A DNA stretch of 64,000 nucleotides, taken from NCBI RefSeq assembly GCF_017254915.1, contig NZ_JAFKCT010000002.1, forward strand, positions 62,001 through 126,000, written 5' to 3'. The stretch is from Algoriphagus oliviformis (GTDB lineage: Bacteria; Bacteroidota; Bacteroidia; Cytophagales; Cyclobacteriaceae). The translations under genes were made by a program, and so were the position numbers. The notes under the pieces are model-generated. The model saw nothing but the letters and a program-made list of their open reading frames with translations, was not told where the DNA came from and did not search any database. The first letter of the stretch is position 1. Every line of letters begins with the position of its first letter. Positions 8,802 to 17,300 of the stretch are shown here, one piece after another.

Positions 8802-10526
8802 TCAAACCGGCTCGCCGGGCCGGAATCGGATCTCCTCCGGATAGGGAAAAGCGTGGATCAGCTCGCCGCTTTGGATGCGCGTTTTCAGCGAATTCCAGTA
8901 TTCGGGGTCAAACAAGTCGCGGTGATACTCCAGGAAGTGCGGCTTTAAGTCCGCCCGACCGATCATCCAGCGTCGGAAATCCTCGGGAAACACGTCGTTT
9001 TTGTGGATCTCGTACCAGGGCTCGGCGGCGTAGATCTGCTCGAAGTTTTGGGGCTTGGGCTTTTCCCGGAAGTTCATGTCGCCGAGAAACTCGATCTCGT
9101 CATAGTCATAGAAGATGACGCGTTTTTGGCGGGTGAGCCCAAAGTTTTTGGTCATCATATCGCCCGGGAAAATGTCCGCCTGGGCAAGCTGCAGGATGGC
9201 TCGGCCGTAGTCCTCTACCGCGCGAAGTCCGTCCTCGGTGGAGCAGCTTTCGAGGAAAATGTTGAGCGGCACCATTTTTCGCTCTGTGTATAGATGCTTG
9301 ATGATGAGGTAGTTTTCTCTGATGTCCAAAAGGGAATTAGTCGTGTTTCGCAGCTCCTTCATCAGCTCCTCGCTGACTCTGTCCAGCGGGATCTTGAAGG
9401 ACTCAAACTCGTGGGTGTCGGCCATTCTGCCGACACGGTCGTGCAGCGAGACGAGCTTGTACTTTTCCCGAACCTCTTGGCGGGTCATGTTTTTTGGGGG
9501 CTCAAAGTGGTCTTTGATCAGCTTGAAGACGATGTTGAGCGAGGGTAGGGCGAAGACCGTCATCACCATCCCCTTGATCCCCGGCGCGACGACAAACTGG
9601 TCGGTACTGGTCTCCAGGTGATGCAGAAAGTCCCTGTAAAAGAGCGTCTTGCCGTGCTTGTTGAAGCCGATGGCGTTGTAGAGCTCGTGGATTTTTTTGT
9701 GCGGAATCACCGAGCTGAGAAACCCTATGATCTGGGAGGGCACTTCGGCCTCGACCATGAAATAGGATCGTGTGAAGCTGAACAGGTGGCTCATCAGATT
9801 GGGGTCAAAGATGAGCGTGTCCACATAGATGCCCTTCGGCCCGTGCATGAAGGGGATGATGAAGGGCATCCATTTTTTTCCCACGAAAGTCCTTCCAATC
9901 AGGTAAGCGGCTTTGTTTCGGTAAAAAACCGGCTTGAGCAGCTGGGTTTTGGTACCGACCTCGACCCGGTATCGGGTAAGTATGACCTCTTTGACGCCTT
10001 CCACCAAAAAAGCGACGTCCTGCTCACGATACATGTATGGCACCCCAAAGTCAAAGTCGTTAAGGATCTGTCGGATGATCTGCTCCAGCCCCATTTCGGC
10101 AGGGTAGGTGTGGAGCAGCTCGGAGTTTTCCCGGATTTCGCAGGAACTGTAGCCTTCCATCACAAACATCAGCTCCTCGTCCAGCGGATTGTCGGGGAAG
10201 GTTTTTCGGAAAACAGAATTGAAAAAAGTCTCCGCCAGCTCCACATCCGGCCGCTCGGCAATCAAAAGCTGGTATTCCTGCCGGATCAAGGCCCAAATGG
10301 CCCGGTTGCCGGAGTCCTTTCCCAAGATCTGCTGGAAGATTTTGACCAACTGGAACAGGAGGTCTTTGTATAGCCTCAGACGCTGGCGGTGGTTGAGCTG
10401 GGTAGCTGGCCAGTTGCGCTGGGCAAAGTAGAGCGGAGCCAGGCGGGTGTAGGTTTTGAAGGTCTCGGTGTAGGTGAGGAAGCCTTCAAAAATCCGGTTG
10501 GCAAGAGGTCGGGCGCGCTGTGGCAT
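8802..10526 (-). CDS. aceK: Isocitrate dehydrogenase kinase/phosphatase
   Basis: The 574-residue protein has the length and landmarks of AceK: the ATP-binding segment APGIKGMVMTVFALP near residues 317-331, KLIKDHF, the segment SLHDRVGRMAD, and DIFPGDMMTKNFGL followed by FYDYDEIEFL. AceK phosphorylates and dephosphorylates isocitrate dehydrogenase, diverting isocitrate to the glyoxylate shunt during growth on acetate or fatty acids. No aceA or aceB lies in the window, so the shunt genes must be elsewhere if present. The gene is monocistronic, with its own downstream terminator. AceK is best known from Proteobacteria but occurs in some Bacteroidota. Confidence 0.94.
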   Translation of the reverse strand: MPQRARPLANRIFEGFLTYTETFKTYTRLAPLYFAQRNWPATQLNHRQRLRLYKDLLFQLVKIFQQILGKDSGNRAIWALIRQEYQLLIAERPDVELAETFFNSVFRKTFPDNPLDEELMFVMEGYSSCEIRENSELLHTYPAEMGLEQIIRQILNDFDFGVPYMYREQDVAFLVEGVKEVILTRYRVEVGTKTQLLKPVFYRNKAAYLIGRTFVGKKWMPFIIPFMHGPKGIYVDTLIFDPNLMSHLFSFTRSYFMVEAEVPSQIIGFLSSVIPHKKIHELYNAIGFNKHGKTLFYRDFLHHLETSTDQFVVAPGIKGMVMTVFALPSLNIVFKLIKDHFEPPKNMTRQEVREKYKLVSLHDRVGRMADTHEFESFKIPLDRVSEELMKELRNTTNSLLDIRENYLIIKHLYTERKMVPLNIFLESCSTEDGLRAVEDYGRAILQLAQADIFPGDMMTKNFGLTRQKRVIFYDYDEIEFLGDMNFREKPKPQNFEQIYAAEPWYEIHKNDVFPEDFRRWMIGRADLKPHFLEYHRDLFDPEYWNSLKTRIQSGELIHAFPYPEEIRFRPGEPV

Positions 10527-10716
10527 AGGAAATTTGGCGGTATAGGCTGGAAAATAATTTTTTTAGGTTTTTTGGGCTATAGTTTTTTGAAAAAAGGCCT
10601 GATTTTCTGTGGCTTAGGAGCTTCGGTTTCATGCCGAATAAAATTTTGAAACTTTTTCGCAATCGATTGTTTGGTGGAAATGAAAACATTTTCTACTTTT
10701 CGACTGTATTCATGAA

Positions 10717-10747
10717 TTGAATATCTACAATAGGTTTAATAGGTTTG
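10717..10747 (+). promoter_or_regulatory. Consensus Bacteroidota promoter
   Basis: TTG at 10717-10719, a 20-base spacer, and TAGGTTTG at 10740-10747 match the TTG-N20-TAnnTTTG consensus exactly. The expected start is near 10752, so it would make a leader of about 170 bases for the lipoprotein gene. Confidence 0.65.
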
Positions 10748-10755
10748 AGAGCAGG

Positions 10756-10786
10756 AAAAGGCCAGGATGATATCCAGGCCTTTTTT
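10756..10786 (+). terminator. Promoter-proximal hairpin with T-run (attenuator-like)
   Basis: The arms AAAAGGCCAGGAT and ATCCAGGCCTTTT pair over 12 of 13 positions (one A-A mismatch) around a GAT loop, and a T-run follows. It looks like an intrinsic terminator but sits only a few bases after the predicted transcript start, so it may be a stabilising 5' hairpin or a very early attenuator rather than the end of a gene. Confidence 0.5.
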
Positions 10787-10922
10787 GTTTTTTAGGGACA
10801 TGCAACGGCTAAATAAAATCCTGCCTGGAGCGAAAACCATAAAATTATCTTTGATCGCCATAGGCCCGCAAGATTTGATTTTTCCCCCACTTCTCTTAGC
10901 TTCATCTTTCAAATTTTCTCCC

Positions 10923-11612
10923 ATGGGTACATCGCGACTTTTTCTTTTCCGGGTATGGATTTTAGTGTTGATAGGTATATCTGCCTGCGAATCTTCGGAT
11001 TCAGTCAAGAGCGAGGAGACCAGCGAAATCAGCCCGGATCTGGGAATGGTGGAAGAAATGCGAACGCAAATCGACTTGGGCTTGGCCCAAAAGTCGGGCT
11101 GGCAAAAACACTGGGCGGCCCAGATAGGGAGCTTCGATTCACAGAATTTCGAGCTTTTTGCGCTGGACTCCATCGATCCCCTGGAGATGCCGGAGAAGAA
11201 TCCCATCCTTGAGGGCGATCCGCTTTTTCCCTATCAGATTCCCCATCCTGAGGGCAACGGAACCATGGACATTTATTCCTATAAGGTGGAGGCCCAAGAT
11301 GGACTAGACCATCCCTTTCTCAATCCGGACTCCGAGGTCATTTGGTATCGCTCGGACGGGATGAAGGAGCGGCTGCTTTTCATGGGGCCCTCGGGCATGT
11401 TTGAAGAGGGGATGTGGATGAGTGCGAGCAAGTTTTTGGTGCTGGGCTTTTTGCAGGAAGAGCAGGGATTTAGGCCCATGGCCTGGATCCTCGATCTCGA
11501 TAGCCACCAGTTGTATCAGTTTAGGCTAGACCAGCTCGTAAGAGATTACAGCTACGAGTCCTACTTGGACCTAAAGCTGAAATCCGTGGATTTGACCACC
11601 GATGGAGTTTGA
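10923..11612 (+). CDS. Hypothetical lipoprotein
   Basis: The ATG at 10923 gives a 229-residue protein with a lipoprotein signal: a hydrophobic stretch (residues 6-21) ending in GISAC, with Cys23 as the lipidated residue. The mature part is acidic and has no motif I recognise. Segments such as GNGTMDIYSYKVEAQDG and EVIWYRSDGMKERLLFMGPSGMFEEGMW suggest a beta-rich fold. Its end overlaps the start of the CoA-type Nudix gene by 11 bases, so the two are co-translated. A conserved promoter and leader hairpin lie 130-200 bases upstream. Confidence 0.72.
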   Translation: MGTSRLFLFRVWILVLIGISACESSDSVKSEETSEISPDLGMVEEMRTQIDLGLAQKSGWQKHWAAQIGSFDSQNFELFALDSIDPLEMPEKNPILEGDPLFPYQIPHPEGNGTMDIYSYKVEAQDGLDHPFLNPDSEVIWYRSDGMKERLLFMGPSGMFEEGMWMSASKFLVLGFLQEEQGFRPMAWILDLDSHQLYQFRLDQLVRDYSYESYLDLKLKSVDLTTDGV

Positions 11613-12237
11613 TTTTCTCATTTCCGTACTAGAAAGAAAACTGAAATCCCCGCTTCCCGGCAAGGAGGCGCATCTCAGGATGTCGCCCCGGCCTGTGGAC
11701 CAAAGGAGGTTTGAGCCGGTTTTGCCTGAAAATATCCGCAATAGCGGGGTGTTGATCCTTTTTTACCCCGACGGGCAAGGCTCTTTTTTCCCATTGATCA
11801 AAAGGCCGGAGTATCCCGGTTTCCACAGCGGACAGATGGCTTTTCCCGGAGGGAAGATGGAGCCGGAAGATGAAAATATCGTCCAAACCGCGCTACGGGA
11901 GGCGGAGGAAGAAGTCGGCATAGCCAGGCATGAAGTGAAGGTATTGGGCAAGCTGAGCGACCTGTACATTCCCACGAGCAATTTTTTGGTGAGTCCGGTG
12001 GTTGGTTTTTTGGAGCGGAGTCCGGACTTCGTGCCAGATCTCAGCGAGGTGTCGCGCATCGTGAAGACTGACCTAAGGGAGCTGCTGAGTCCGGCGATCC
12101 GAAAGCAGACCGTCTTGGAGATTAGCGCCAACAGAACGCTCCATACGCCTTATTTTGAGATTGACGGGGAAGTCGTGTGGGGCGCTACGGCGATGATTCT
12201 GAGTGAATTGATCGCAGTGCTCGAGTCCGCGGACTGA
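11602..12237 (+). CDS. CoA pyrophosphatase, Nudix family (NudL/YeaB-like)
   Basis: The 211-residue protein has the CoA-type Nudix signature: the upstream block PLIKRPEYPGFHSGQMAFPGG (about residues 64-84) runs directly into the Nudix box GGK...TALREAEEEVG (residues 83-106) with the metal-binding Glu cluster at 100-104. Members hydrolyse CoA and acyl-CoA to 3',5'-ADP and (acyl-)phosphopantetheine. It begins inside the last codons of the lipoprotein gene, so expression is coupled. The substrate is inferred from the family only. Confidence 0.87.
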   Translation: MEFDFLISVLERKLKSPLPGKEAHLRMSPRPVDQRRFEPVLPENIRNSGVLILFYPDGQGSFFPLIKRPEYPGFHSGQMAFPGGKMEPEDENIVQTALREAEEEVGIARHEVKVLGKLSDLYIPTSNFLVSPVVGFLERSPDFVPDLSEVSRIVKTDLRELLSPAIRKQTVLEISANRTLHTPYFEIDGEVVWGATAMILSELIAVLESAD

Positions 12238-12243
12238 CAAAAA

Positions 12244-12275
12244 TTGGTCAGTCTGCGCTTTTGTTGGTATTGTTG
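12244..12275 (+). promoter_or_regulatory. Probable promoter for the DUF819 gene
   Basis: TTG at 12244-12246 and TATTGTTG at 12268-12275 (7 of 8 positions of TAnnTTTG) are separated by 21 bases. The predicted start is about 20 bases before the ATG at 12299. Confidence 0.45.
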
Positions 12276-12298
12276 CAGTCGAATCCCGAGACTAATCC

Positions 12299-13552
12299 AT
12301 GGAAGAAAACACCCCTTTGATCAGCAACGATGCCGTCGTGCTGGGCCTGCTGATGACGACTTTGGCATTTGTGTTTGCCACTTCTGCCAGCAAGCGCCCT
12401 TTTTGGGTCAAATTTTACACCTACGTTCCCACGGTTTTGCTCTGTTATTTCATCCCTGCGGTATTCAACTCGCTGGGTTTGATTTCAGGTGAGTCTTCCG
12501 GACTTTACAAAGTGGCTTCGCGCTACCTACTGCCGGCTTCGCTGGTGCTTTTTACCATCAGTATTGACCTCAAGGGCATCTTGAGGCTGGGGCCAAAGGC
12601 GCTCACCATGTTTTTGGCCGGTACGGTTGGGATCATGTTTGGAGGGCCCTTGGCTTTGCTGACCGTTGGTTTTCTGTATCCGGAAATCTACGCGGGGACG
12701 GGCCCGGACGAGATTTGGAGGGGACTTTCGACCATAGCGGGCAGCTGGATCGGCGGAGGAGCCAACCAGACAGCCATGCTGGAAGTCTTCGGGGCGAGTC
12801 CGACCTTGTTTGGTCAGATGATCGCCGTGGATGTCTTGGTGGCAAACCTTTGGATGGCGTTTTTGCTGTATTGGGCAGCCAAGCCGGAAAAAATCGACAA
12901 GCTGCTGAAGGCCGATTCCTCTGGTATCTACGAGCTGAGGGATAGGATCGCGAAGTACCGAGAAGGGATCATGAAGATCCCGAATTTGGGCGACACCATG
13001 CTTATCCTTGGTTTCGGCTTTGGGGTGACTGGCTTTGCCCATTTGTGTGCTGATTTCTTGGCGCCTTGGTTTGAGACCAACTATCCCCAGCTCAATCAGT
13101 ATTCGCTCAATTCCGCCTTTTTCTGGATTGTGGTGATCGCGACCACGGCGGGGCTTTTGCTTTCCTTTACCAAGGCCCGGGAGCTGGAAGGTGCCGGTGC
13201 ATCGAGGATGGGAAGCGTGCTGTTGTATATTTTGGTGGCGACTATTGGGATGCAGATGGATCTGGGCGCAGTGCTGGACAATCCTGTGTTTTTCCTGATC
13301 GGCATCCTATGGATGTTTTTCCACGTCACGATCATGATTGTCGTGGCTTGGGTGATCAAGGCGCCGTTTTTCTACGTGGCGGTGGGCTCCCAGGCCAATG
13401 TCGGAGGGGCGGCTTCCGCACCTATCGTGGCTTCGGCTTTTGACCCCTCTTTGGCTTCCGTGGGCGTGTTGATCGCGGTATTGGGCTATGCGTTGGGAAC
13501 TTATGGGGGCTATCTTTGTGGTTTGATGATGCAGGCTGTTTCGGGAATGTAA
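12299..13552 (+). CDS. DUF819 family membrane protein
   Basis: The 417-residue polytopic protein has roughly 10-11 hydrophobic segments and the DUF819 landmarks: SIDLKGILRLGPKAL, GSWIGGGANQTAM near residue 155, and a C-terminal SQANVGGAASAPIVASAF repeat of the same Gly-rich type near residue 362. The two Gly-rich re-entrant-like segments indicate an inverted repeat as in ion-coupled transporters. DUF819 (YjcL-like) proteins have no proven substrate. The stop codon shares one base with the next ATG. Confidence 0.88.
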   Translation: MEENTPLISNDAVVLGLLMTTLAFVFATSASKRPFWVKFYTYVPTVLLCYFIPAVFNSLGLISGESSGLYKVASRYLLPASLVLFTISIDLKGILRLGPKALTMFLAGTVGIMFGGPLALLTVGFLYPEIYAGTGPDEIWRGLSTIAGSWIGGGANQTAMLEVFGASPTLFGQMIAVDVLVANLWMAFLLYWAAKPEKIDKLLKADSSGIYELRDRIAKYREGIMKIPNLGDTMLILGFGFGVTGFAHLCADFLAPWFETNYPQLNQYSLNSAFFWIVVIATTAGLLLSFTKARELEGAGASRMGSVLLYILVATIGMQMDLGAVLDNPVFFLIGILWMFFHVTIMIVVAWVIKAPFFYVAVGSQANVGGAASAPIVASAFDPSLASVGVLIAVLGYALGTYGGYLCGLMMQAVSGM

Positions 13553-13794
13553 TGAGATTCAATCGCCATCTGGTATTTGTGTGCAGCGGATCGGACTGCA
13601 AAAAGGCCGGCTCTAAAAAGATCCGCAAGGAGCTAAAGCATGCCGCGACCGAAGGGACGCTGAAGGGGCATTGCAAGTTTTTTCAGACCAAGTGCATGGA
13701 CATGTGCAAGTCAGCCCCTGTGGTGGTGGTGGACGGGCATTTTTGCAAAAAGACAGACACCAAAAACGTGATGGAGCAAATCAAAAAGGCCTGA
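13552..13794 (+). CDS. Thioredoxin-like [2Fe-2S] ferredoxin
   Basis: The 80-residue protein carries six Cys: Cys11, Cys16, Cys41, Cys48, Cys52 and Cys65. The pattern CSGSDC near the N-terminus and CMDMC followed by APVVVVDG is that of thioredoxin-fold [2Fe-2S] ferredoxins (NuoE C-terminal-like, Aquifex Fd4-like). The four cluster ligands are most likely Cys11, Cys16, Cys48 and Cys52. It would carry electrons in the cytoplasm; the partner is unknown. It overlaps the DUF819 stop by one base and ends inside a terminator stem. Confidence 0.85.
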   Translation: MRFNRHLVFVCSGSDCKKAGSKKIRKELKHAATEGTLKGHCKFFQTKCMDMCKSAPVVVVDGHFCKKTDTKNVMEQIKKA

Positions 13795-13813
13795 GCAAGT
13801 CAGGCCTTTTTTT
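13783..13813. terminator. Bidirectional terminator
   Basis: A perfect 12-bp stem (aaaaaggcctga / tcaggccttttt) with a 5-base loop lies between two convergent genes. The flanking A-run and T-run let it work on both strands. The left arm overlaps the ferredoxin stop codon. Confidence 0.92.
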
Positions 13814-13818
13814 GTGTT

Positions 13819-14139
13819 TTAGAGCTTCGATACTTTCACCGCCGTGCCGCTGACAGTGACCATCAGCATGCCGTCGCGGATGGTTTCGTAGTCCAGGTCA
13901 ATGCCCACGACCGCATTGGCGCCGAAGTGGCGCGCTTGCATTTCCATTTCTGAAAGTGCCGTGGCTTTGGCCTCGCGGAGCACCTGCTCGTAGGCCGAGG
14001 ATCTCCCTCCGACGATATCGGTGATGCTTGCGAAAAAATCTTTGAAGACGTTAGCGCCTATAATTGTCTCCCCGGATACGATGCCGAGGTATTCGTCGAT
14101 CTGAAAGCCTTGAAGGGACGGAGTGGTGGAAATGATCAT
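13819..14139 (-). CDS. YbjQ family protein (UPF0145)
   Basis: The ATG at 14139 gives a 106-residue protein with the YbjQ pattern: [20 protein letters not shown] at the start, then [19 protein letters not shown] and [13 protein letters not shown]. The family forms small pentameric beta-rich cytosolic proteins sometimes called heavy-metal-binding; the true function is unknown. A longer in-frame start at 14229 adds 30 residues not typical of the family and was rejected. Confidence 0.88.
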   Translation of the reverse strand: MIISTTPSLQGFQIDEYLGIVSGETIIGANVFKDFFASITDIVGGRSSAYEQVLREAKATALSEMEMQARHFGANAVVGIDLDYETIRDGMLMVTVSGTAVKVSKL

Positions 14140-14380
14140 ATTAATGGAATTGGATTGAAAATAAATGTAATTTATGGGTTCAGACGGCATTTCTAAAAGG
14201 AATGTTCGTTTGATTTGGACGGATTTCATGGCAGAAGAAATTGGCCTGCCGTCCAGCGATGTGATCGAAAATCTCTTAAAGATAAAGTTGTCTGTTTGTT
14301 TTTAAGTTTTTCTTTTTAAATATTAACAGCGCTATTTGGGCTAAACAAACCCTATTTCCCCAGATACTTTCATTTGATTG

Positions 14381-17300
14381 ATGAGCCAGTTCCAGCAGTT
14401 TGACATTTCTGATTTTCTGGATGAAGTACAGGAGCCCATGATTTTGATGGACGCTGAGGAGATTGTGTTTTTCAACAGGTTTTTTAGGGAAAAGCTCGCC
14501 TCGATCTCGGATGACTGGCGGCTGTTTTTCGACCGCTCTGGGGTTTTGGACGAGCTTGATCTTTTCTTTGAAAAGGGAACTGTCCCTAAGTCCCGGGTGA
14601 TCCAGGATCTGGTACTTGCCGATGGAGGCGTAGCGAGGTTTGAGTGGGCATTTATCCACCTGCCATCCAGCTACACTTCCCGTTTTCTGATTGCGAAGGG
14701 TACTCAGCTGAGGGAGGAGAGGAAAGTGGCTGGCGGGGCCTTTCCCCTGCGGGTGGGGCCTCTGGCGGACGAGCTCAGCTTCATGCAGAGCATTCTGGAC
14801 AACAGTCACGATCTCATTGCCATCCTCGACGAAAACGGCAACTACAAGTATATCAGCGACTCCGTGACCGAGAAGCTTGGCTACGACATGGAGGATATCA
14901 TCGGGAAAAATTACCGGGATTTTGCAGCCAGGGATATTATAGAGGTGGTAAAGGGGGACTTTGCCGACGTGCTGGTCTCCCAGGAGGAAGTTGCCATTGA
15001 TTTTTGGCTGAGGTTGCCAAACGGCAACCGGATCTATCTGGAGAGTTTTGCCAAAAACCTGCTGAACCACTCCCAGATCAAAGGCATCATCTTCAGCTCC
15101 CGGGACATCACGGACTATATCAATACCGAAAAGTCCCTCCAGCGGCGCTATGAAATCGAAAACCTGATCATCCAGGTTTCCTCCAGTCTCATCAACGGTA
15201 GTCTGCTGCAGCTGGAAGCCGAGTTTTTCTCCGCAATCTCCAAGTTTGGCGAGTTTCTTCAGGCGGGGCAGGCAGACCTTTTGGTTTTCAACAGGGAGTC
15301 TGAGCGTCTGGAAGTACAGACTTCCTGGACTGCGGGGAAGGAGCAAGCGGCGCCGCACGTCGTCCTGTCCAAGGAAGAGCTGAATCTCGTTTTCGAAAAC
15401 CAGCCCTATTTGGAAAAGGGGAAGGTGAGGCTGATCAAGCCTGCTCTGCCTCGACCTCATGCGATCCGCGATCTTTCCCATTCGAGAATACTCGTACCCA
15501 TGCTGTCGGGCACGCGGCTGCTTGGCCTGCTTAGGTTTCAGTCCTTGGCTCCGTTTTTTCCCTTCGAGGAAAAGGAAATCCAAGTCCTTCGCCAGCTTGG
15601 GGATGTCCTGGCTGGAGCGTACGTCGGGAGCCAGATGACCCAAAGGCTGGAGCGAAACGAAAACCTCCTGGCATATACAGAACTGCTGTCCAAGTCAGGC
15701 TCCTGGAGGCTGAGCACCCATAAGCGACGTTTTCATTTTTCTGGGGGCTTGGCCAGCTTGTTTGATTTGGGGACGGAGCCGATTATACAAGACTTTTGGT
15801 TTTTGGTCTTCAAGATAGACAAGCCCTGCCGGCCAGACTTCATCCGCAATCTCAGACGGTCGATCAGTGAGCTGGTGAGGACTTCCGGTGAATTCACCAC
15901 CACGAATGCGGAAGGAAAGGTCAAGTTCATCAGCTACGAGATCGTGGGCAAGCGGGAATTTCTCAGCCAAGGGTTGGAGGTCTATGGGTTTTGCACGGAC
16001 ATTTCCCACAAGCGAGCCACGGACAGCTACCTGAAGCTGCAGTCCCAAATCTTGGCCCAGGTGAGCGACCCTATTTTGGTGGCGAATCTTGAGCTGGAAA
16101 TCATCTACCAAAACGAGGCCGCCGTAGAACTGTGTTTCGGAAGCGGCGAGCGGGACTTTGAGGTGGGCATTCGGGATCTGGTATCGGTCAAGTGGCAGCC
16201 GGGGGAGTCGCTCGAGCAAATCACCTCGGGACTGGCCGTGGGGGAGGTGTGGAAGTCAGAGCGGCAGATCAAGACAAGGGACAGGGATTTTGCCCCGTTT
16301 GATATCTCCGTTCAGGCTATCCATGCAGAGGGGGCAGAAAAGATCGGCTACTCCATCATTTTGAGGGGACTTGAGGAAAAATACCGCTCAGAGCAGATCG
16401 CCAAAGGTGCCAAACTGATCGTGGAAAATAGTCCTGCGGTGCTGTTTAGAGTGGATCCCAATGACAATTTCAGATTTCACTACATATCGGAAAACATCAG
16501 GCGCTACGGCTACGAGGCATCAGATCTCATCAACGATGGCAAATCGGTGCTGGATCTCTTGCATCCAGAAGATGCGAAAATGGTCATCTCGAAGTCGAAA
16601 CAAATCAAAGTGGATCAGGGTGTGCCGGCTTTTTCGGGTGAATACAGGCTCAGGACTGCTTCGGGAGACTACGTATGGGTCGAGGACAGTGCCCAGGACG
16701 TCGTGACCGAATCGGGGAAGATCGTCCTGCACGAGGGACTTTTCCAGGATATTTCGGATAGGAAAAATCTGGAACTGATCCAAAACGAACGGGATAGGCA
16801 GTATAGGGTATTGGCCGCCAACATTCCCGACACCAACGTCTTCCTGATAGACTCCGACCGCACGTACATCCTGGCCGAGGGCACCAATTTTGAAAAGTGG
16901 GGGCTGACGAGAGAAGACTTTGAAGGCAAAAAGCTGAAAGACCTGCAGCTCACTCCCTACAGTGAGATCAGCGAGATCATCGATAGGGTGTACGAAAACC
17001 GGGAGATCGTCGAGACCGACTTTGTGCTGAAGAACCGCAGGTATCATCGAACCATCCGTCCTATCGTCATCCACGATCAGGTAAAATATGCGCTTAGTAT
17101 CGTCAGGGACGTGCAGGATGAGTATCAGGCCAAGCTCGACCTGCTGCAATCTGAGGAAAAATACCGAAGACTCGTGGAGGAGTCGACCGAGATCATTTTC
17201 TCCCTCACGGAGGCCTTTATCCTGCACTACGTTTCTCCAAACGTCAAGCAGTTTTTGGGCTACGAGTCGGAATGGGTCATCGGCAGAAGCATTTTTGACT

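Larger units (their letters stand above)
10527..10922. other. 396-bp divergent intergenic region
   Basis: This lies between the starts of aceK and the lipoprotein gene. It is AT-rich up to about 10750 and holds a plus-strand promoter and an immediately following hairpin, listed separately. I see no further gene; a frame opening at 10767 runs into the lipoprotein but starts inside the hairpin and lacks a signal peptide of its own. Confidence 0.6.

Noticed and set aside
14276..15643. 455-codon minus-strand frame opposite the histidine kinase
   Set aside because: It covers the PAS and GAF coding region and shows no family resemblance. The kinase reading is unambiguous.
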